This document shows positions 1 through 11,900 of a stretch of DNA of 64,000 nucleotides, piece after piece; the stretch's first letter is position 1; each line of letters begins with the position of its first letter. Source of the DNA: Oxytricha trifallax (lineage: Eukaryota; Ciliophora; Spirotrichea; Sporadotrichida; Oxytrichidae); NCBI GenBank assembly GCA_000711775.1, contig ARYC01000253.1, forward strand, positions 62,001 through 126,000, given 5' to 3'. The translations under genes were made by a program, and so were the position numbers. Under the pieces are notes generated by a model. The model saw only the letters and a program-made list of their open reading frames with translations, did no database searches and had not been told where the DNA came from.

Positions 1-184
1 GGGGTCAACATTACCTCTGGATTGTAATTTAGTTTAAAAGTCAATTTCTTTGACTTGGTAATGGCGGTTCTGGCCATACCAACAATCATTAATAAAAAAT
101 GATTGTAAATTAACTTTTAGTAAAATACTATTCGTTAATGACGACATCATCGTCACTCTTTGGAAGAACCTTACCAGCGTTCAT
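1..184 (-). CDS. 3-ketoacyl-CoA thiolase, N-terminal part (runs off window)
   Basis: Read leftwards from an ATG at 184. The first coding segment ends ...KSDDDVVI and the next resumes VGMARTAITKSKK, which matches the start of peroxisomal/mitochondrial 3-ketoacyl-CoA thiolases (DVVIVxxxRTAI). These enzymes do the last, thiolytic step of fatty-acid beta-oxidation. The two segments are joined across a 53-bp IES with pointer AAT. The frame upstream of the ATG is open and reads NRVLRALNNQI, which loosely resembles a PTS2 peroxisomal signal, so the true start could be further right. The catalytic cysteines lie outside the window. A decayed second copy lies just upstream at 550-1703. After about position 55 the protein no longer aligns well to the family, so another IES probably begins there. 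Confidence 0.6.
87..139 (-). other. IES in thiolase gene, pointer AAT
   Basis: AT-rich 53-bp segment between direct repeats AAT at 84-86 and 137-139. Removing it with one repeat joins DDVVI to VGMARTAI in frame, which gives the conserved thiolase N terminus. Confidence 0.6.
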
Positions 185-549
185 GGTTTGGTTGGATGAG
201 ATTTGATTGTTCAAAGCTCTTAAAACTCTATTTGATGATGATAATAAATATAAATAATTTTGATAATTTCTCAACCTCTTAAGCTTTAATACATTTAGCA
301 AAATTACAATTTTTTTTAATTAATTTTTATAAATATATCCATGAATTTAAAATTCATTTAAGAATGATTGAATATAATTTTAAAATCATTAAAAATTTAA
401 TAAGCATAATTTTTTATTAATTTTACTAATTAAAACAGTATGTTATTTATTTATTAAAAATAGAATTCAAAATATTTTGCAATTTTAATATAAAAAATAA
501 AATCTATTTTTTTGTACTTCTTAGCAGTTCTCTCAAGTTTTTTCAATTA

Positions 550-1703
550 TTTTTGATCCAGTGTTACCGAGTGGATGTCCGATAACAATTTTCTTACTCC
601 TAATGCCTCAATGGTCATAAATTGATTTACAAAAATATCCTTGACTTCAAGACCAGCTTTCTTTTAAAAATTCTATGTGAGGACCAATTCCCATAATTTC
701 AGGTGGGACACCAGCAACATAATACTTTTAATTTGAAGTGAAGCACCATCTGAAACTTGTGATGAGTTAGAAACTTTCCACTTTATTTTAAATTTCTTAA
801 GACCCTCGAGGGTAGTCTCGACTCTAACACCATCATCTCTATCTACTAAGATCTCCTTTTCTTTTTTAATACTAAACTTAAGAATGTTTTTGACTCCATC
901 CTTCCTTTTGAGCTACTTTAAAACAAGCAAGTTGATCTTACTTCTCTCTTGAGATTTAAATTTCAAGTTCTCTGAAGTAATACCCATTGGCATCAAGCAG
1001 TTTTTGTAATAATAACATGTATTAGATCAACACCAGACTCCATTGAGTAGAGTGAAATAGGCTAAGCTAACCGAAATCGATTTGTCTTGATCTAATAGCA
1101 TTAGCAATAGTCATAACAGCTTGAAGACCAGAAGAGCATTAAAAACCTCAGATTTTATATTAAGTTTAGACTTACATATATTCATGTGGCATTTGTTCAT
1201 TTATTTTTTATATCAAAACTAATAACTTAATAATAAAAATGAAACTTAACTATTTTGAAAATGCATCAAATGACAAAGTAAAGTTATATAGCACTTTAAA
1301 CTTCCCACTTAACCTTTTTATTGATTATCATTAATTTGAGATGTAACAAATTATTACTTAGATTTGAACAATATTAGTTATAGATTAATATCATTAAAGT
1401 CTATACAAAAAAAACTAAAATAAAAAATATTAGCATTTATTGTCTGTTAATAGCTTGGAGGGAAGTTGATTGATATTTTTGCTCTTTGATTTTAGCGAGG
1501 AACATGGCCATTCTTGAGGTAGTGGCACCAGCACCTGGTTGAAGTACGTTACCGATAGCAACGTCCTCAACGAGCTTGGGGTCAATGTTGGCTTTCAAAG
1601 TATATATATATCTGGAGCAGTATCTTTTTGAGCACCTCTCTTTGATTTTAAAACTATAAGTATTTCTCTCTTTGTTTGATGATGATTCCATTTGATGACG
1701 CAC
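550..1703 (-). pseudogene. Decayed 3-ketoacyl-CoA thiolase copy
   Basis: Read leftwards, this holds recognisable thiolase blocks in the right order: KSKRGAQKDTAPD near 1640; VEDVAIGNVLQPGAGATTSRM near 1520-1570; INRQ then CSSGLQAV (the nucleophilic-cysteine block) at about 1440 and 1120, joined by an IES with pointer AAT; MPMGITSEN near 985; NSSQVSDGA near 755; VAGVPPEIMGIGPH near 700; and GHPLGNTGS near 560. The blocks sit in different frames with small indels. The stretch around GVESM is scrambled, and the NPLGG block near 590 is broken. The usual cysteine of the GHPLG-C-TG motif reads N. I see no way to restore one frame using IESs alone, so I call it a pseudogene. It is a second copy, because the N-terminal TAITKSK block also occurs in the gene at 1-184. 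Confidence 0.65.
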
Positions 1704-1846
1704 TATATTTTTTGATTGTGTAATTTAATTTAGATTATAATTTCTCAATTGATTACTGATATAAAAATTTATTTCTGTTTTTTTCATAATCTATAGGATT
1801 TAACTTTGATAGGAATAATTCTAATGCAATTCTAATTGCCTACTGA

Positions 1847-2734
1847 TTAAGATTTCCCTGAAACCTTAAAACTTCTTCCTATCTTTTGGCCTTTTAAATC
1901 AAAACCAGTCAATCCTGATGGAGATCCGAATACACCATAAAATGGGGCAGATAATAATCAAGCCAATTTTCATGCAAATAACTCTGAACTAAATAGAGAT
2001 GACCTTGAGTAGTAATAAAATATACTCAGTTATTTTTAGTTTATTTATAGCAAAACTTGATATAAGAAAGAATACTCCAAGAAAAAGCTTCTAAAAATTA
2101 AGTTGCTAAGATTCTAATGATCGGAGTAGTGCCATAATGCAAACGATCTGGAATCGGTACTTTAATCTATAAAAAAGCTTTGCACATTATAGAATAGGAA
2201 TTTCCTCATTGCGTTTTAGTGTACTTTTAAAGAGACTAAAACTTTTTAAGCAACAATTGGAGATCTTTACACAGTTTTCTTTGCAAGAACCACTTCAAAA
2301 TAATAAATGATTCTAAAATCTTGGGCGATACAATCAACGAAAGAACACTCTTTTACTATAACATTACCTCTTTACAACTAGATAAGTAGCGATCTTCTCA
2401 TGGGCTTTTCGCTGAATTTATTAAGGTTGTGTGCCGCAACCCCTTGGCAATTTGTAATAGAGAAGGTTAAAAAAAGTTAAAGAAAGAGTTAAGGAGAGTT
2501 AAGTTGAAATATGAAAACGAAGACATAGAGGATCAGCTTGAAGAATTCAAAACAGAGTAAGACGTTGAGGAACCTCAACAAAAGAATAATTAATAGTAGA
2601 GCAACTTTGATACTTAATTTAATCGCAACAACAATCAAATAGACATATTCGAAATACATAATCCAAAAGGCAATTTTGATGGATAAATGACTAATATTAT
2701 AAGAAACAGGACGCATGATCTAAATAAATTATGA
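1847..2734 (+). CDS. GNAT-family N-acetyltransferase
   Basis: With ciliate code, one frame runs from about 2030 to TGA at 2732-2734. It contains AKILMIGVVPQCKRSGIGTL, a clear GNAT motif A (V-x-P-x-x-[KR]-x-x-GIG-x-L), which binds the pyrophosphate of acetyl-CoA, followed by a helix and a second conserved strand. The layout most resembles NAA60/NAA50-type N-terminal acetyltransferases, but that subfamily is a guess. The C terminus is charged and Q/N rich. An earlier coding segment (about 1847-2030, containing LKLLPIFWPFK) precedes it, and the junction near 2030 was not resolved; the start codon is uncertain. The next gene follows about 60 bp downstream on the same strand. Confidence 0.55.
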
Positions 2735-2798
2735 TTTCTAAAGTTTACTATTCCACTTTCTTATTATGTTCTATAGTTGTTAATGAATACCATATTTA

Positions 2799-5700
2799 AT
2801 GTCTAACTTTTCCTATATATCATGCACTGCTATACACAACACAGAGTAATGCTTACAAGGAGATGATCTCTTGACATTCTTTATGAACATAGTTATTTTG
2901 ATAATTTTTGAAGCCATTAACTATTACTTTTTGGTTTTTATGGATTTGAATTTCAATATTCCCATTGAGAATTATAATGCTCCTTGGACAACTTTGAGGC
3001 ACTAAACTATTCTTATAACTCAAGTCATCTACATAGGATCTGCTTTGTCCTACGTATTTGATAATAATACAGCAGTTGTAATATTGATGTAAGTATCCGT
3101 GCTACTTGGACTTATTGCCCGAAACTTTTTCAAATTTAGAAACTCTTACTATTTACTATACAAAGTGAATTTCGTGGACACATACTTAAACTCATTTCTC
3201 ATAATCTTCAACTTTTTGTCGATATTAATAACTCAGATAAACCTTACATACAGTTTCAATACACTCTACCTTCTCTTCTTAATTTCAATTTTATTCGCAA
3301 CATCGCTATCATACGTGCACAGCTTCCATCGGGCTTCTTCTCTTGAAAGATTTTTCTTAAATTTTTAGCAGTTAGAGGAAGATATAGATTTTTCTACAAA
3401 TACAGTAATAGATTATCTTCAATCTAAAAATAAAAAAGACGCAGTCAGAATTAAAGGCCTCATTTAATTGATTATTAATGAGAGTGGTTGTGATGCTGCA
3501 AAAAAGAGACAAAGAGATAAAATTTAAAAGTACACAAAGTACATCATGAATCAAAACCCCAAAACCCTTTAGTGAGATTTATAAGTGCTTTGATTTGTAG
3601 GGTATAGTTGGGGTTTTATTGGGGTTAGTAGAGAAAACGCAGGTTTTATGTGAATTTAATGAATATTTAATGAGTATTAGAGTACTTAATTCAAAAAAAT
3701 TTAATCTGCTTGTCTTTGTTGTATTTCTTGAGTCTTGCTCTCTATAATTCCTCAAGTATGTCATCTAAGAATTCTCTAGAATATGAAGGAGCTCTCACGA
3801 TTATCATCTCTACTATGCTTTTTATTTCTTCGCAGACATCTTCTTACTTTATATGCTTCTAAGCTAAGCTAATTGATTGTTTTTCATGCATAGTACCAAA
3901 TTAAGACATGCTTTCCATGCCACTTTCTAATATGATAGCAACAACTGCCCATACATCCCACTAAACTGAGCCATTTGTCCACTTCTCTCTGATTGGGAAG
4001 TATCCTGATGTCTCAAGAACCTTTGCTAATGTTGCAATCTCTTATCTTAAGGCTCTATTGAAATCGATAACTACAACTTCTAAAGGACAGAGGTTGAGCA
4101 TCACATTTTTAGGCTTTAGACCTCTATGAACATATCCAAGTTCATGCAACTCCTAAATCATATCTGAAAGTATATCATTCAAGTCATCCGGATATCTGTT
4201 TTGATATAGATAGTCTCTTAGAGTCATTTCATATTTCTTAAGCCTTAGAATGAACCCATAGCCTAAAATAACACCGTCTAGCTTAAGCAAGTTCTTGCAA
4301 TCTCTTTTTTAACCATCTCTAAGAACGACATTTTCGTTAACAAACTCATTCTAATACTGTTCATTCTTAATGAGATAGCTGAAAGGATATACCTTGTATG
4401 CAAACTCGTCGACTACTATAAGTTTTGCCTTGCTAGGCACGTTTATATTCAAGTAGTTTTCTATACAACTGCTAAGATCAACAGCATTTAATGCAGGAAT
4501 ATACATAGCTCTCTCTTAGAAGCATGCTAAAAATGTATTGCCTACAGGTTGATTCATTGACTCATATCGTTTCTGCCTCTTGAGCTTTTCTTTTAGACTT
4601 TCTCTTGGCAGGTATAAGTATTTAAGTCTCTTAATCTTACATTAAAAACTCACTTATATGATGCTTTTGCATGTGTCTTTTAACTTAGCTGAGTGAATGT
4701 AAGATTTCATGCAAGTCATGCATTAATACCTGCCATCCACCTTATCATGCTTGAAAAAAATCTTCGCTTTACCAGAATGTATTTCTTTTATATGTCTCTT
4801 CAAGCTCTACTCAGTTGAAAAGAAGTTTTAACAATCATTGCATTCAAAATTATTTTATTTTTCAATTGGTTGCTGTTCTTTTAGCTCCTCAACATATTCA
4901 ATTTATGTTTAAAGTCCTATCTCTGTTCCCCCCTTCTAGTCAGATACTTCAATTTTGAAGACCTCTGCTTCAAACTCAAGAGCTCTTAACTCTACTTCCC
5001 TCTCAATGTAAATAACTTCTTGCTTTTTAGTGGTGCCAAATGTTAGCAATGATTAACCATTGCAAAGTGAGATTGCTTTACGATTTAAGTTAGCCGCCAT
5101 ATTAAAATTCAAATTTAAATTTGTATTTTAAAGCTCTAATAGTCTCTATAGTTATAGCAACTATGTATAGGAGTTGGCACTGCAGCACTAATGGTTGATA
5201 TTGAAGTATTAGAGCTCAAATTTATACTTAGTTTATAACTATAATTTTTCTAATTTTATGCTTAATATTTTTAATTTTGGTACTAACTTAGATAATATTC
5301 AGGTTGGTACTGGTACCAATTAGGTTTTGAACCATTTTGGAACTTTCCATTAAAACCTCATAAGTTTTAAACTAGGTACAAATTAAGTATTGATACTTTT
5401 AAATTGGTACCAATTTAAAATAAACGGAATTAGTACCGGCACTAATTTAATTTTAACAAATTTAGTCTTATTTAAAGAAACTAAATTGATAAAAATGGAG
5501 CTCCATCTCTGAAGTTTGTTACAGCTTCTGCCAGCTTTCTCCACGTATCCTTACCAGGTTGACCTCCTATAAGATGCCCATATTTAATACTAAGATTTTA
5601 AGCAGTAGGATCCAGAACTATATATATTAAAATTTGAAATTCAATAACAAGAGAAGGAACAAGCATGGAATCTATAAGTACTGCACTGAAGAGGGTTGAA

Positions 5701-8582
5701 GCTTAAGAAATTATCTCAAGATTTAGAAGCAAGGAAGGTTTATATCGATACCTCACTTAGCATGGTAAGCATGTGACATATACTTAATCATTTACTATAG
5801 TGGGTTTATTCCTTCCAACGATGGAAGGTAAAAAAATCTTATTTCTAAGAACGATACTCTGTGATGAGGTGAAAGCCTTTAAAAACAATGAAATTAAGTT
5901 GATAGAAATACCAAACTACCCAGAGATTTCAGTCACTAATCTCTACGAAGATGCGATGAAAGATGAAGTGTTGGAAGTTTATCTTCCTACTAAGAAAAAA
6001 CTCTCTAACAAACTTCCAGAAAGGAGTTTCTTCTTTGGTGTTCTTGGTACTTTAAGAGAGAGTTATCTCAGAGAAACCATTGAAGAAGCTCACAAGAAAC
6101 GCTACCTATTTCTCCTGAAGATTAAAAGAAGCAAGGCATACTAATAAGCGAGACCTGGCTTGCGGAGCTTAAGAAGCATCCATACCTCTCTAGTAAGCTT
6201 TGACACATAACTTTGTAGGGAAACCTGGAACTGGTATATTCCTAATGAAAGAACATGCAAAGGTTCACAGAGAGAGAAAGTCATAGACTATTCATGAAGT
6301 GAGCAAGAGACTTTATAAAGATTTTTAAAAGCCAGATGAAATGAACATAGATGCAGGAGCTGGCACTAAGAGAAGAAATATGGGCCCAAGCAAACCATAA
6401 GAAGAGGAGAAAAAGGTGAAGCCTAATCCCTTTCTAGGTTAATTTAATATGTGAACTTATTCATTCATTTAAATCTAAAACTTATATATAAACATTCATT
6501 CTTCCTTCTCTCGCACAAACTGTTGTCTTATCAATGCTTACTCTATTGCAGCTACTCTGAATCAAGTCTACTGTATCTATAGGCAAGTCATGCATTAGGT
6601 GATATAGCAGCAGTTTCTTGTAGTGGGTCTTTATTTAACTCCAGTAGAATTCAATTCCATTAAATTAAGGGCTGTAAGGAACATTGAATACAGGAGTAAT
6701 GTTTAACTCTTCATAAGCTTTCTTAGACTCCTTAGTCTTATGAACTGAGTGGTTGTCAACAAACAGGATGATCTATTAATCAATGTATTTATCTCTCAGC
6801 TTATGTATGAACTCTATGTACTACTCTCGCTTAATAGAGCGAGGATGAATAACACAACTTTCTAAACCAGAGTCTTCATTAATACCTGCTAAAATTGCAT
6901 GGGTTACAACCTTTACTTTCTAATCGTAAAATTCTATATTATCATACTTCTTATACCAAGACTTATTAATAAAGGTGTTGAAGGTAAACACAGCCTCATC
7001 AGCGTGTATGAACTTATTGATATTGTCAATAGCCCTCTGCGTTTAATCATATTTATAGTTTAAATTATTACTATAAAATGGCACTGTAAAATCAATCACT
7101 CTCTTCACTCAGTTGACAGTCTTGAAAGTAATACCATTTCTTTTATAAACGTTGGCTATAGTTTATGGAGAGATACACATGTCAGGAAACTTGCGATGAA
7201 ACATTTAAGCTCGCTAATCTAATGGAAAGTGTGCCCAATACTTCAAAGTCTTCGAGTCGCAGGTAGTCAATATGGTGCTGTGAGAACTTTTATTTTCTTG
7301 CAGGATGCTTTTAAGTGCCTGAAGTATAATGCTAAACAGCCAACAAGCAATGATACCTAACTGTTGAGGCACTCTTGCACAGGAGCTTTGCTATAGCTGC
7401 ATAATTCATTACAGGTTTGACTAAATCTATATTAATACTTGTACCATACCTAAGCTTAAGCAGTAAATCTAAATATTACTCATCATAATTAGACCCTAAA
7501 TTTCTCTAATTTCTATTTCTCATTTTGCAAATTGGCCTAATTTCTCTACTAACCCCAGTAAGACCCCAACTTTACCCTACAATTCAAAGCACTTATAAAC
7601 CTCACTAAGGGGTTTTGGGGTTTTGAATGAGGAGATTAAATAAGTTAAAAAGGAGAGAGAGTTTAATTATTTTTTAATTTTAAGAGTTTCTTTAGAGAAA
7701 TGATGATAGAGAGGTTGATTCTTAGTTCCTAACTTAAAGTCAAATCCTAAATCCTAGTAAATCAAATACCAAATTTCGGACTATGCATACAAATATTAAC
7801 ATACCAAGAAATCTCTCCAAATTTTCACAATCTCCCATAAAGAATGAGAGAAATTTAACTCCCGATTTTACAGCTGCAATATTGGATCCAGACTCAAGTC
7901 AGATTGGAAATACCGATTATTTTATATTTTTAATGATCAAATTGACGTATCACAAATTAACTTGATTCCTCAAAAGAAAAGAAGTTTCAATAAACAAAGT
8001 GGAGTGTTCGATGAGCAGAATACTCAGTTTAACTCTGAGATTGCCGTCCACTAGATTTAAAGATAATCAACTGATCAAATAACTCATAGTAACTCCATAA
8101 TTAAGAAAAGTGCTTACTTTTATGATAATGCTTTACATGATGAATCTGTCAGAGACATGAGCATGATGTAAACATACAATCAAGACTAAACTACATTAAA
8201 TTATTCTTACTTATTATTTTAAAAAAAGCAAATTTATTTGAGTGAAGAATCTGAATTAGAAGATCAAGAGCAGGATTTGCTTTTAAATTCTCTCTGTGAT
8301 TTTCACAATTATCAAGATGTCAATCTTATTATTGAAGTCATAGAATATTTTCTAATTTAACTCAAAGATAGCTCCGTTAAGGTGGATAATTTATAACTCA
8401 AGTAAATTAGACTAATGCTGTTGAAAATTAGATTGATTTACTTAGCTCATAAATTTGATAAACTTCACTATTGTTCAGGTTTAACTTAAAGTGAGGGAAT
8501 AGATAAATAACAATATAAATTTAAAGTAATTTCTATACAAAATTAAAAATAAGTGAGAGCTATAAACTTTTAATAGCCCTGA
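2799..8582 (+). CDS. Multipass membrane protein of unknown function, split by a TBE
   Basis: ATG at 2799 and TGA at 8580-8582, about 555 codons once the insertions are removed. The N-terminal 200 residues hold several hydrophobic helices (for example around NIVILIIFEAINYYFLVF and LLYLLFLISILFATSLSY). The C-terminal half is hydrophilic and Q/S rich. The frame is interrupted by the TBE at 3552-7625; with one AAT kept, YIMN joins EEIKQVKK in frame. A 25-bp IES (pointer AGTTT) and an apparent 8-bp deletion at 7924-7931 are needed to keep the rest open. No family was recognised. Start chosen because it is the first ATG after an in-frame TGA. Confidence 0.6.
3549..3551. repeat. Target-site duplication AAT (left, TBE at 3552-7625)
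   Basis: Its partner is AAT at 7626-7628. It fits the 3-bp ANT target of TBE elements and sits inside the open frame of the membrane-protein gene. Confidence 0.85.
3691..5100 (-). pseudogene. TBE 57-kDa C2H2 zinc finger/protein kinase ORF, frameshifted
   Basis: Starts MAANLNRKAI and holds two C2H2-like fingers (CNDCQNFF...H...H and YQCMTCMKSY...), then a protein-kinase-like domain. Against the intact copy at 21121-22569 it has a one-base deletion right after HSAK in the second finger (near 4680), which throws the rest out of frame. Its catalytic loop reads HRGLKPKN in place of HRDLKPEN, so the catalytic Asp is lost. Stop TGA at 3691-3693. Confidence 0.8.
5101..5664. promoter_or_regulatory. 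TBE divergent intergenic block with GGTACC-type repeats
   Basis: Lies between the divergent kinase and 22-kDa ORFs. It has several copies of a palindromic GGTACC/AGTACC motif in AT-rich sequence, for example TTGGTACCAATT, and a conserved stretch reading GGAGCTCCATCTCTGAAG. The block recurs at about 20580-21100 and 62160-62480. A promoter role is inferred from position only. Confidence 0.5.
5665..6454 (+). pseudogene. TBE 22-kDa ORF, frame changes near the middle
   Basis: ATG at 5665 (MESISTALKRVEAQEI...), open through LLKIKRSKAY near 6140. The clearly coding 3' half (GKPGTGIFLMKEHAKVHRER ... TKRRNMGPSKPQEEEKK) is in another frame and ends at TGA 6452-6454. Between them a third frame reads ISETWLAELKKHPYLSSKL. 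So the frame moves twice. The TBE copy at 19765-20556 shows a similar change at the same place, so this may be shared old damage. Function unknown. Confidence 0.65.
6461..7523 (-). pseudogene. TBE 42-kDa DDE transposase, damaged
   Basis: Tc1/mariner-IS630-type DDE transposase: ATG at 7523 (MRNRNQRNLG), catalytic blocks IHADEAVF, LFVDNHSVHKTKE and NGIEFYWSQIK, stop TGA at 6461-6463. Compared with the copy at 18695-19758 it lacks one base in the segment matching EYLCDSK (near 7270), and it has a TGA in the VNxVKR segment (near 7110). It ends 6 bp from the stop of the convergent 22-kDa ORF. Confidence 0.8.
7626..7628. repeat. Target-site duplication AAT (right)
   Basis: Partner of 3549-3551. 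Removing the element plus one AAT gives an open frame. Confidence 0.85.
7660..7684 (+). other. IES, 25 bp, pointer AGTTT
   Basis: Direct repeats AGTTT at 7660-7664 and 7685-7689. Removal joins KKERE to FLQRNDDREVDSQ and restores one open frame to the downstream part of the membrane-protein gene. Without removal the frame hits TGA at once. Confidence 0.75.
7924..7931 (+). other. Possible 8-bp micro-IES or frameshift
   Basis: T-run repeats surround ATA. Dropping 8 bases joins NTDYF to NDQIDVSQINL, while the unspliced frame stops after 16 more codons. It could be a tiny IES with a TTTT pointer or an indel. Confidence 0.4.
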
Positions 8583-8915
8583 AGTTGCAATTTTGTATTT
8601 CAAATAAGTTTGAAATGGGTATTTTAATACTTAATCTTTTTTTGGCATAAATAAACTCGATTTTCAGTTATGAATATTAATTATATTATACTTTCAAATT
8701 TATGTTTAGCTTATTTTAAATTTACTTCTGAACAAAAACCTTTTCTATGTTTTTAAAAGTTAAAAAAACCATTTATTCCATTTAAAACAATCGAATTCCT
8801 AAAATTAATTACCTTTAAGCAATACTTAATGTTCTTAATTTCAAAATTAGAAACAAGCGTGGCCACTTTCCAGCTTAAAACTATAAAGTACATCTTTCAA
8901 AAACGCTTTCATTAA
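8583..8915. other. Intergenic, AT rich
   Basis: No coding segment recognised. Probably the 3' flank of one macronuclear gene and the 5' flank of the next. Confidence 0.4.
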
Positions 8916-11900
8916 ATCTTCTAAAACAAATTAGTGGAAAAGAAAGACAAAATAACTCCAACTACTTTAGTTATGTATGAACATCATAGGGAAGTTTTTG
9001 AGAATAGAATCTCAGATGCCACTGAGAATATGATCAGACTTTTGCATGATTTAAGATTGCAGGAAACATCTGCCAAAGAAATTTAGAAGAGATTTGCCAG
9101 AGCCAAATATGTCATAACAATAACTTTAGATTTAGAGAAGCGATTCAAAAGCATCACAGAACTTAACGCTTAATAAATTGAGCTTGTGGCGATGTATTTC
9201 CATTTTCTGGATTAGGTATTAATGAATTAATATATATGTCTGATAGTCATTTTTTATCAAAGTTATAGTACATATGGAAAATGAAGCTCGGCATGTTTTG
9301 AAAATTATGATTGACATGAGTCATTCAGATAAAATAAACAAAAGATTTGAATCTTTAGACACTTCAAAAAGTAAAGGAACTGGATTTATTTTGGTTAGTG
9401 GAAATATGTTCGAAATTGGAAGAATTTTAAAGATTAACAATAGTATTTGCAATTATCTTCAATACTTTAAGGACGATCTTTACAGCAAAAAGATTGGATA
9501 ACTAATGCCAGATTGCATAGCCGCTTATCACGATTTGATTATTGGAAACTATATTCAACTTCAGAATATTTAAACTTAAAAAGCTCCAAAAAAGAAAAAT
9601 AATGAGGAGTTAAAAGAAGATTCAGCCAGAAAAAGGCAAGTTAAGAAAGAAAAGCTATACAAATAGTAAAATTAGTGGCATTTAACAAAGAAAAACTCTA
9701 TTCTGATGTTTAAAACCAAACAAGGGTTAATGAGCCCTCTAATCTGTAACTTTGATATTTATTTTGACTTAAACTATGGGATTCAGTTCTTGTGCTTGGC
9801 TGAATAAGGGGCATGGTTTTAAATCGATGAACAAAAGGTCTTAAGAAAAAGCGTCTATATAGTATAAACATCAAATAGAGGAATAATTGAAGCATGTAGT
9901 AGTAACTTTGTTAAGAGATATGGCCTCTCTTCTAACAAAATATTGGATGAAAGGATCGATATTTAATTGCTTAATGATTTGCTCTACTAATTTAATGATA
10001 AAGCTGAGTATCTTGATACCACAGGAATGCCAGTTTTACTAAACTTTAATCACTTGAGGATTCTACAAAGTTTTATATTCTTTTTTAAGTGAAGAATCTA
10101 AGTTCTAAATGGAAAAGTATCAACTAAAGCTAATATCTATGGGAAAGAAAATTTAAAGGCAGATTTCTGGGAATAAGAGCAACCCCTATAATTTAAATTG
10201 TAATTCTTTTTTATTATCCCTACGATAACTCAGAAGAGTCTATAAACAATTTAACACAAACTCTGTTAAGCCCAAATAACTCTAATTATCAAATTAATCT
10301 GGGTGATTTACAAATAAAATATATTTATATTTACAACATCAAGTAGTGTTTGTTAAAAGAGAAATTATCTACTAGAAATAAAACAGTTCATAATCTTAAA
10401 ACTAAAATTATATGGATATAAAGGTGAATAAATGATTTAACAGGTTATAGACGAAATAAATCAATAATTTAATAAGAAATATGCAATGAAATTTCTATTA
10501 TAATCTTTATTTATTTACTCATTGTGTACTTTTATTTCTCAATATGGTTAAAGAATTTATAATTATGAGATACTTCATATTAAGAATGTTAGATAATTTA
10601 TCGAATATACTAACTTCTTTTGTAACGATAAATAAAATGAACTTTTATAAAAATTAAAATGAAATAATTTGGGAAACTTTTGTAAAAAAATTAAGAATTA
10701 AATTCATAGTTTCTTGAACATCATTTATTGGAGAATATTTGGCATTTCAGAAAATTACATTTAATGTAATTAATTTTGAATACTGAGTATATGTGAATTA
10801 ATTCACTTTATAACAAAGCCAAGCATATAACACAAACGTTTTTCCAACTGTATCTCTTGGTTAAACTTAAGGAAAATACTAAGCCTCATCCGTGAATTCT
10901 TTTGCAAAAAAGGACGGAGGCATCTACGATAATTTAAATTCCTACTCGATAAAGAAAGGCAGATTCGATTAAGGGAGTATGAGTGGTTTTCAAAATTAGT
11001 AGAATAAAATTGACAAAATATAGGGAATATACTACTATTTGGTGTTCTAGGATGGCATGACTACATAGATGAAGGAGCAGTCTGTTTAATACATAGAGTA
11101 GTTAAATAAGCAAAATCTTGAAAATGCTATTGCTAGATGATAATAGAAAATTTACAAAAGCTTTTAAACTGAAATTAAAGATGAGTTTAAATTTTAGATA
11201 ATAATTTCACAATAGAAACAATAGACTTGCTTAAGAGGCATTGGGTGGAGTTAAATTCGAAGAAATTTCACAAAATGATTTTAAGGGAAACGTAACCTTC
11301 AATCTCTATAATTTGACTTCCAATTTCAATTTCAAGATATTAATTAAATGTTTTTTAGATTAGCTTCAATGTCATTAAATAATAATTATTTAAGAGTGAA
11401 AACTTACTGAAACTTGTCGATAATGGAGCTTAACAAAACTAGTCTAAAATGGGAAACTCTGATGAAGGTGTGTCATTAATTTATAGTATTAAAAAAATTC
11501 AATATGATTTAGAGAGTGAGGATTAGTTCACTTTCGCTTCAACCACTAGTTCTTCCACCAGTTCAACTGCTAAAATTTAAATATAAATTAATCCATTAAC
11601 TTTTGCATAATGATTTTCAATCATATATCCTAAAAAGTAAGCATATAATATATTTTAAAGATGCCTCTATTTGTAATTAAAATTATAATTTTTAAAGAAG
11701 GTGTGTCTGAATAAACTAAAAGCGAGGATTAATTTATTTATCTTATATTTAAAGGGAAAAAAATGGATTTTATTTCAACTGCTAAAGATAAGATTACTGA
11801 GCAAAATTAATCTAAAAATAATAAATTTAATTTATCTCATAATTACTTCATCATAATATTTTAAATGAAAAATTGAATGAAAAAATATAAATTTCTTATT

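Larger units (their letters stand above)
3552..7625 (-). mobile_element. TBE (telomere-bearing element) transposon, 4074 bp
   Basis: Both ends start CAAAACCCCAAAACCC and carry similar inverted repeats of about 80 bp, flanked by AAT duplications. The inside holds the three TBE genes: transposase (6461-7523, minus), 22-kDa ORF (5665-6454, plus) and zinc finger/kinase ORF (3691-5100, minus). It is inverted relative to the copy at 18593-22708. Comparing the two copies shows frameshifts or a TGA in its transposase and kinase ORFs, so this copy is probably not autonomous. Confidence 0.92.
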
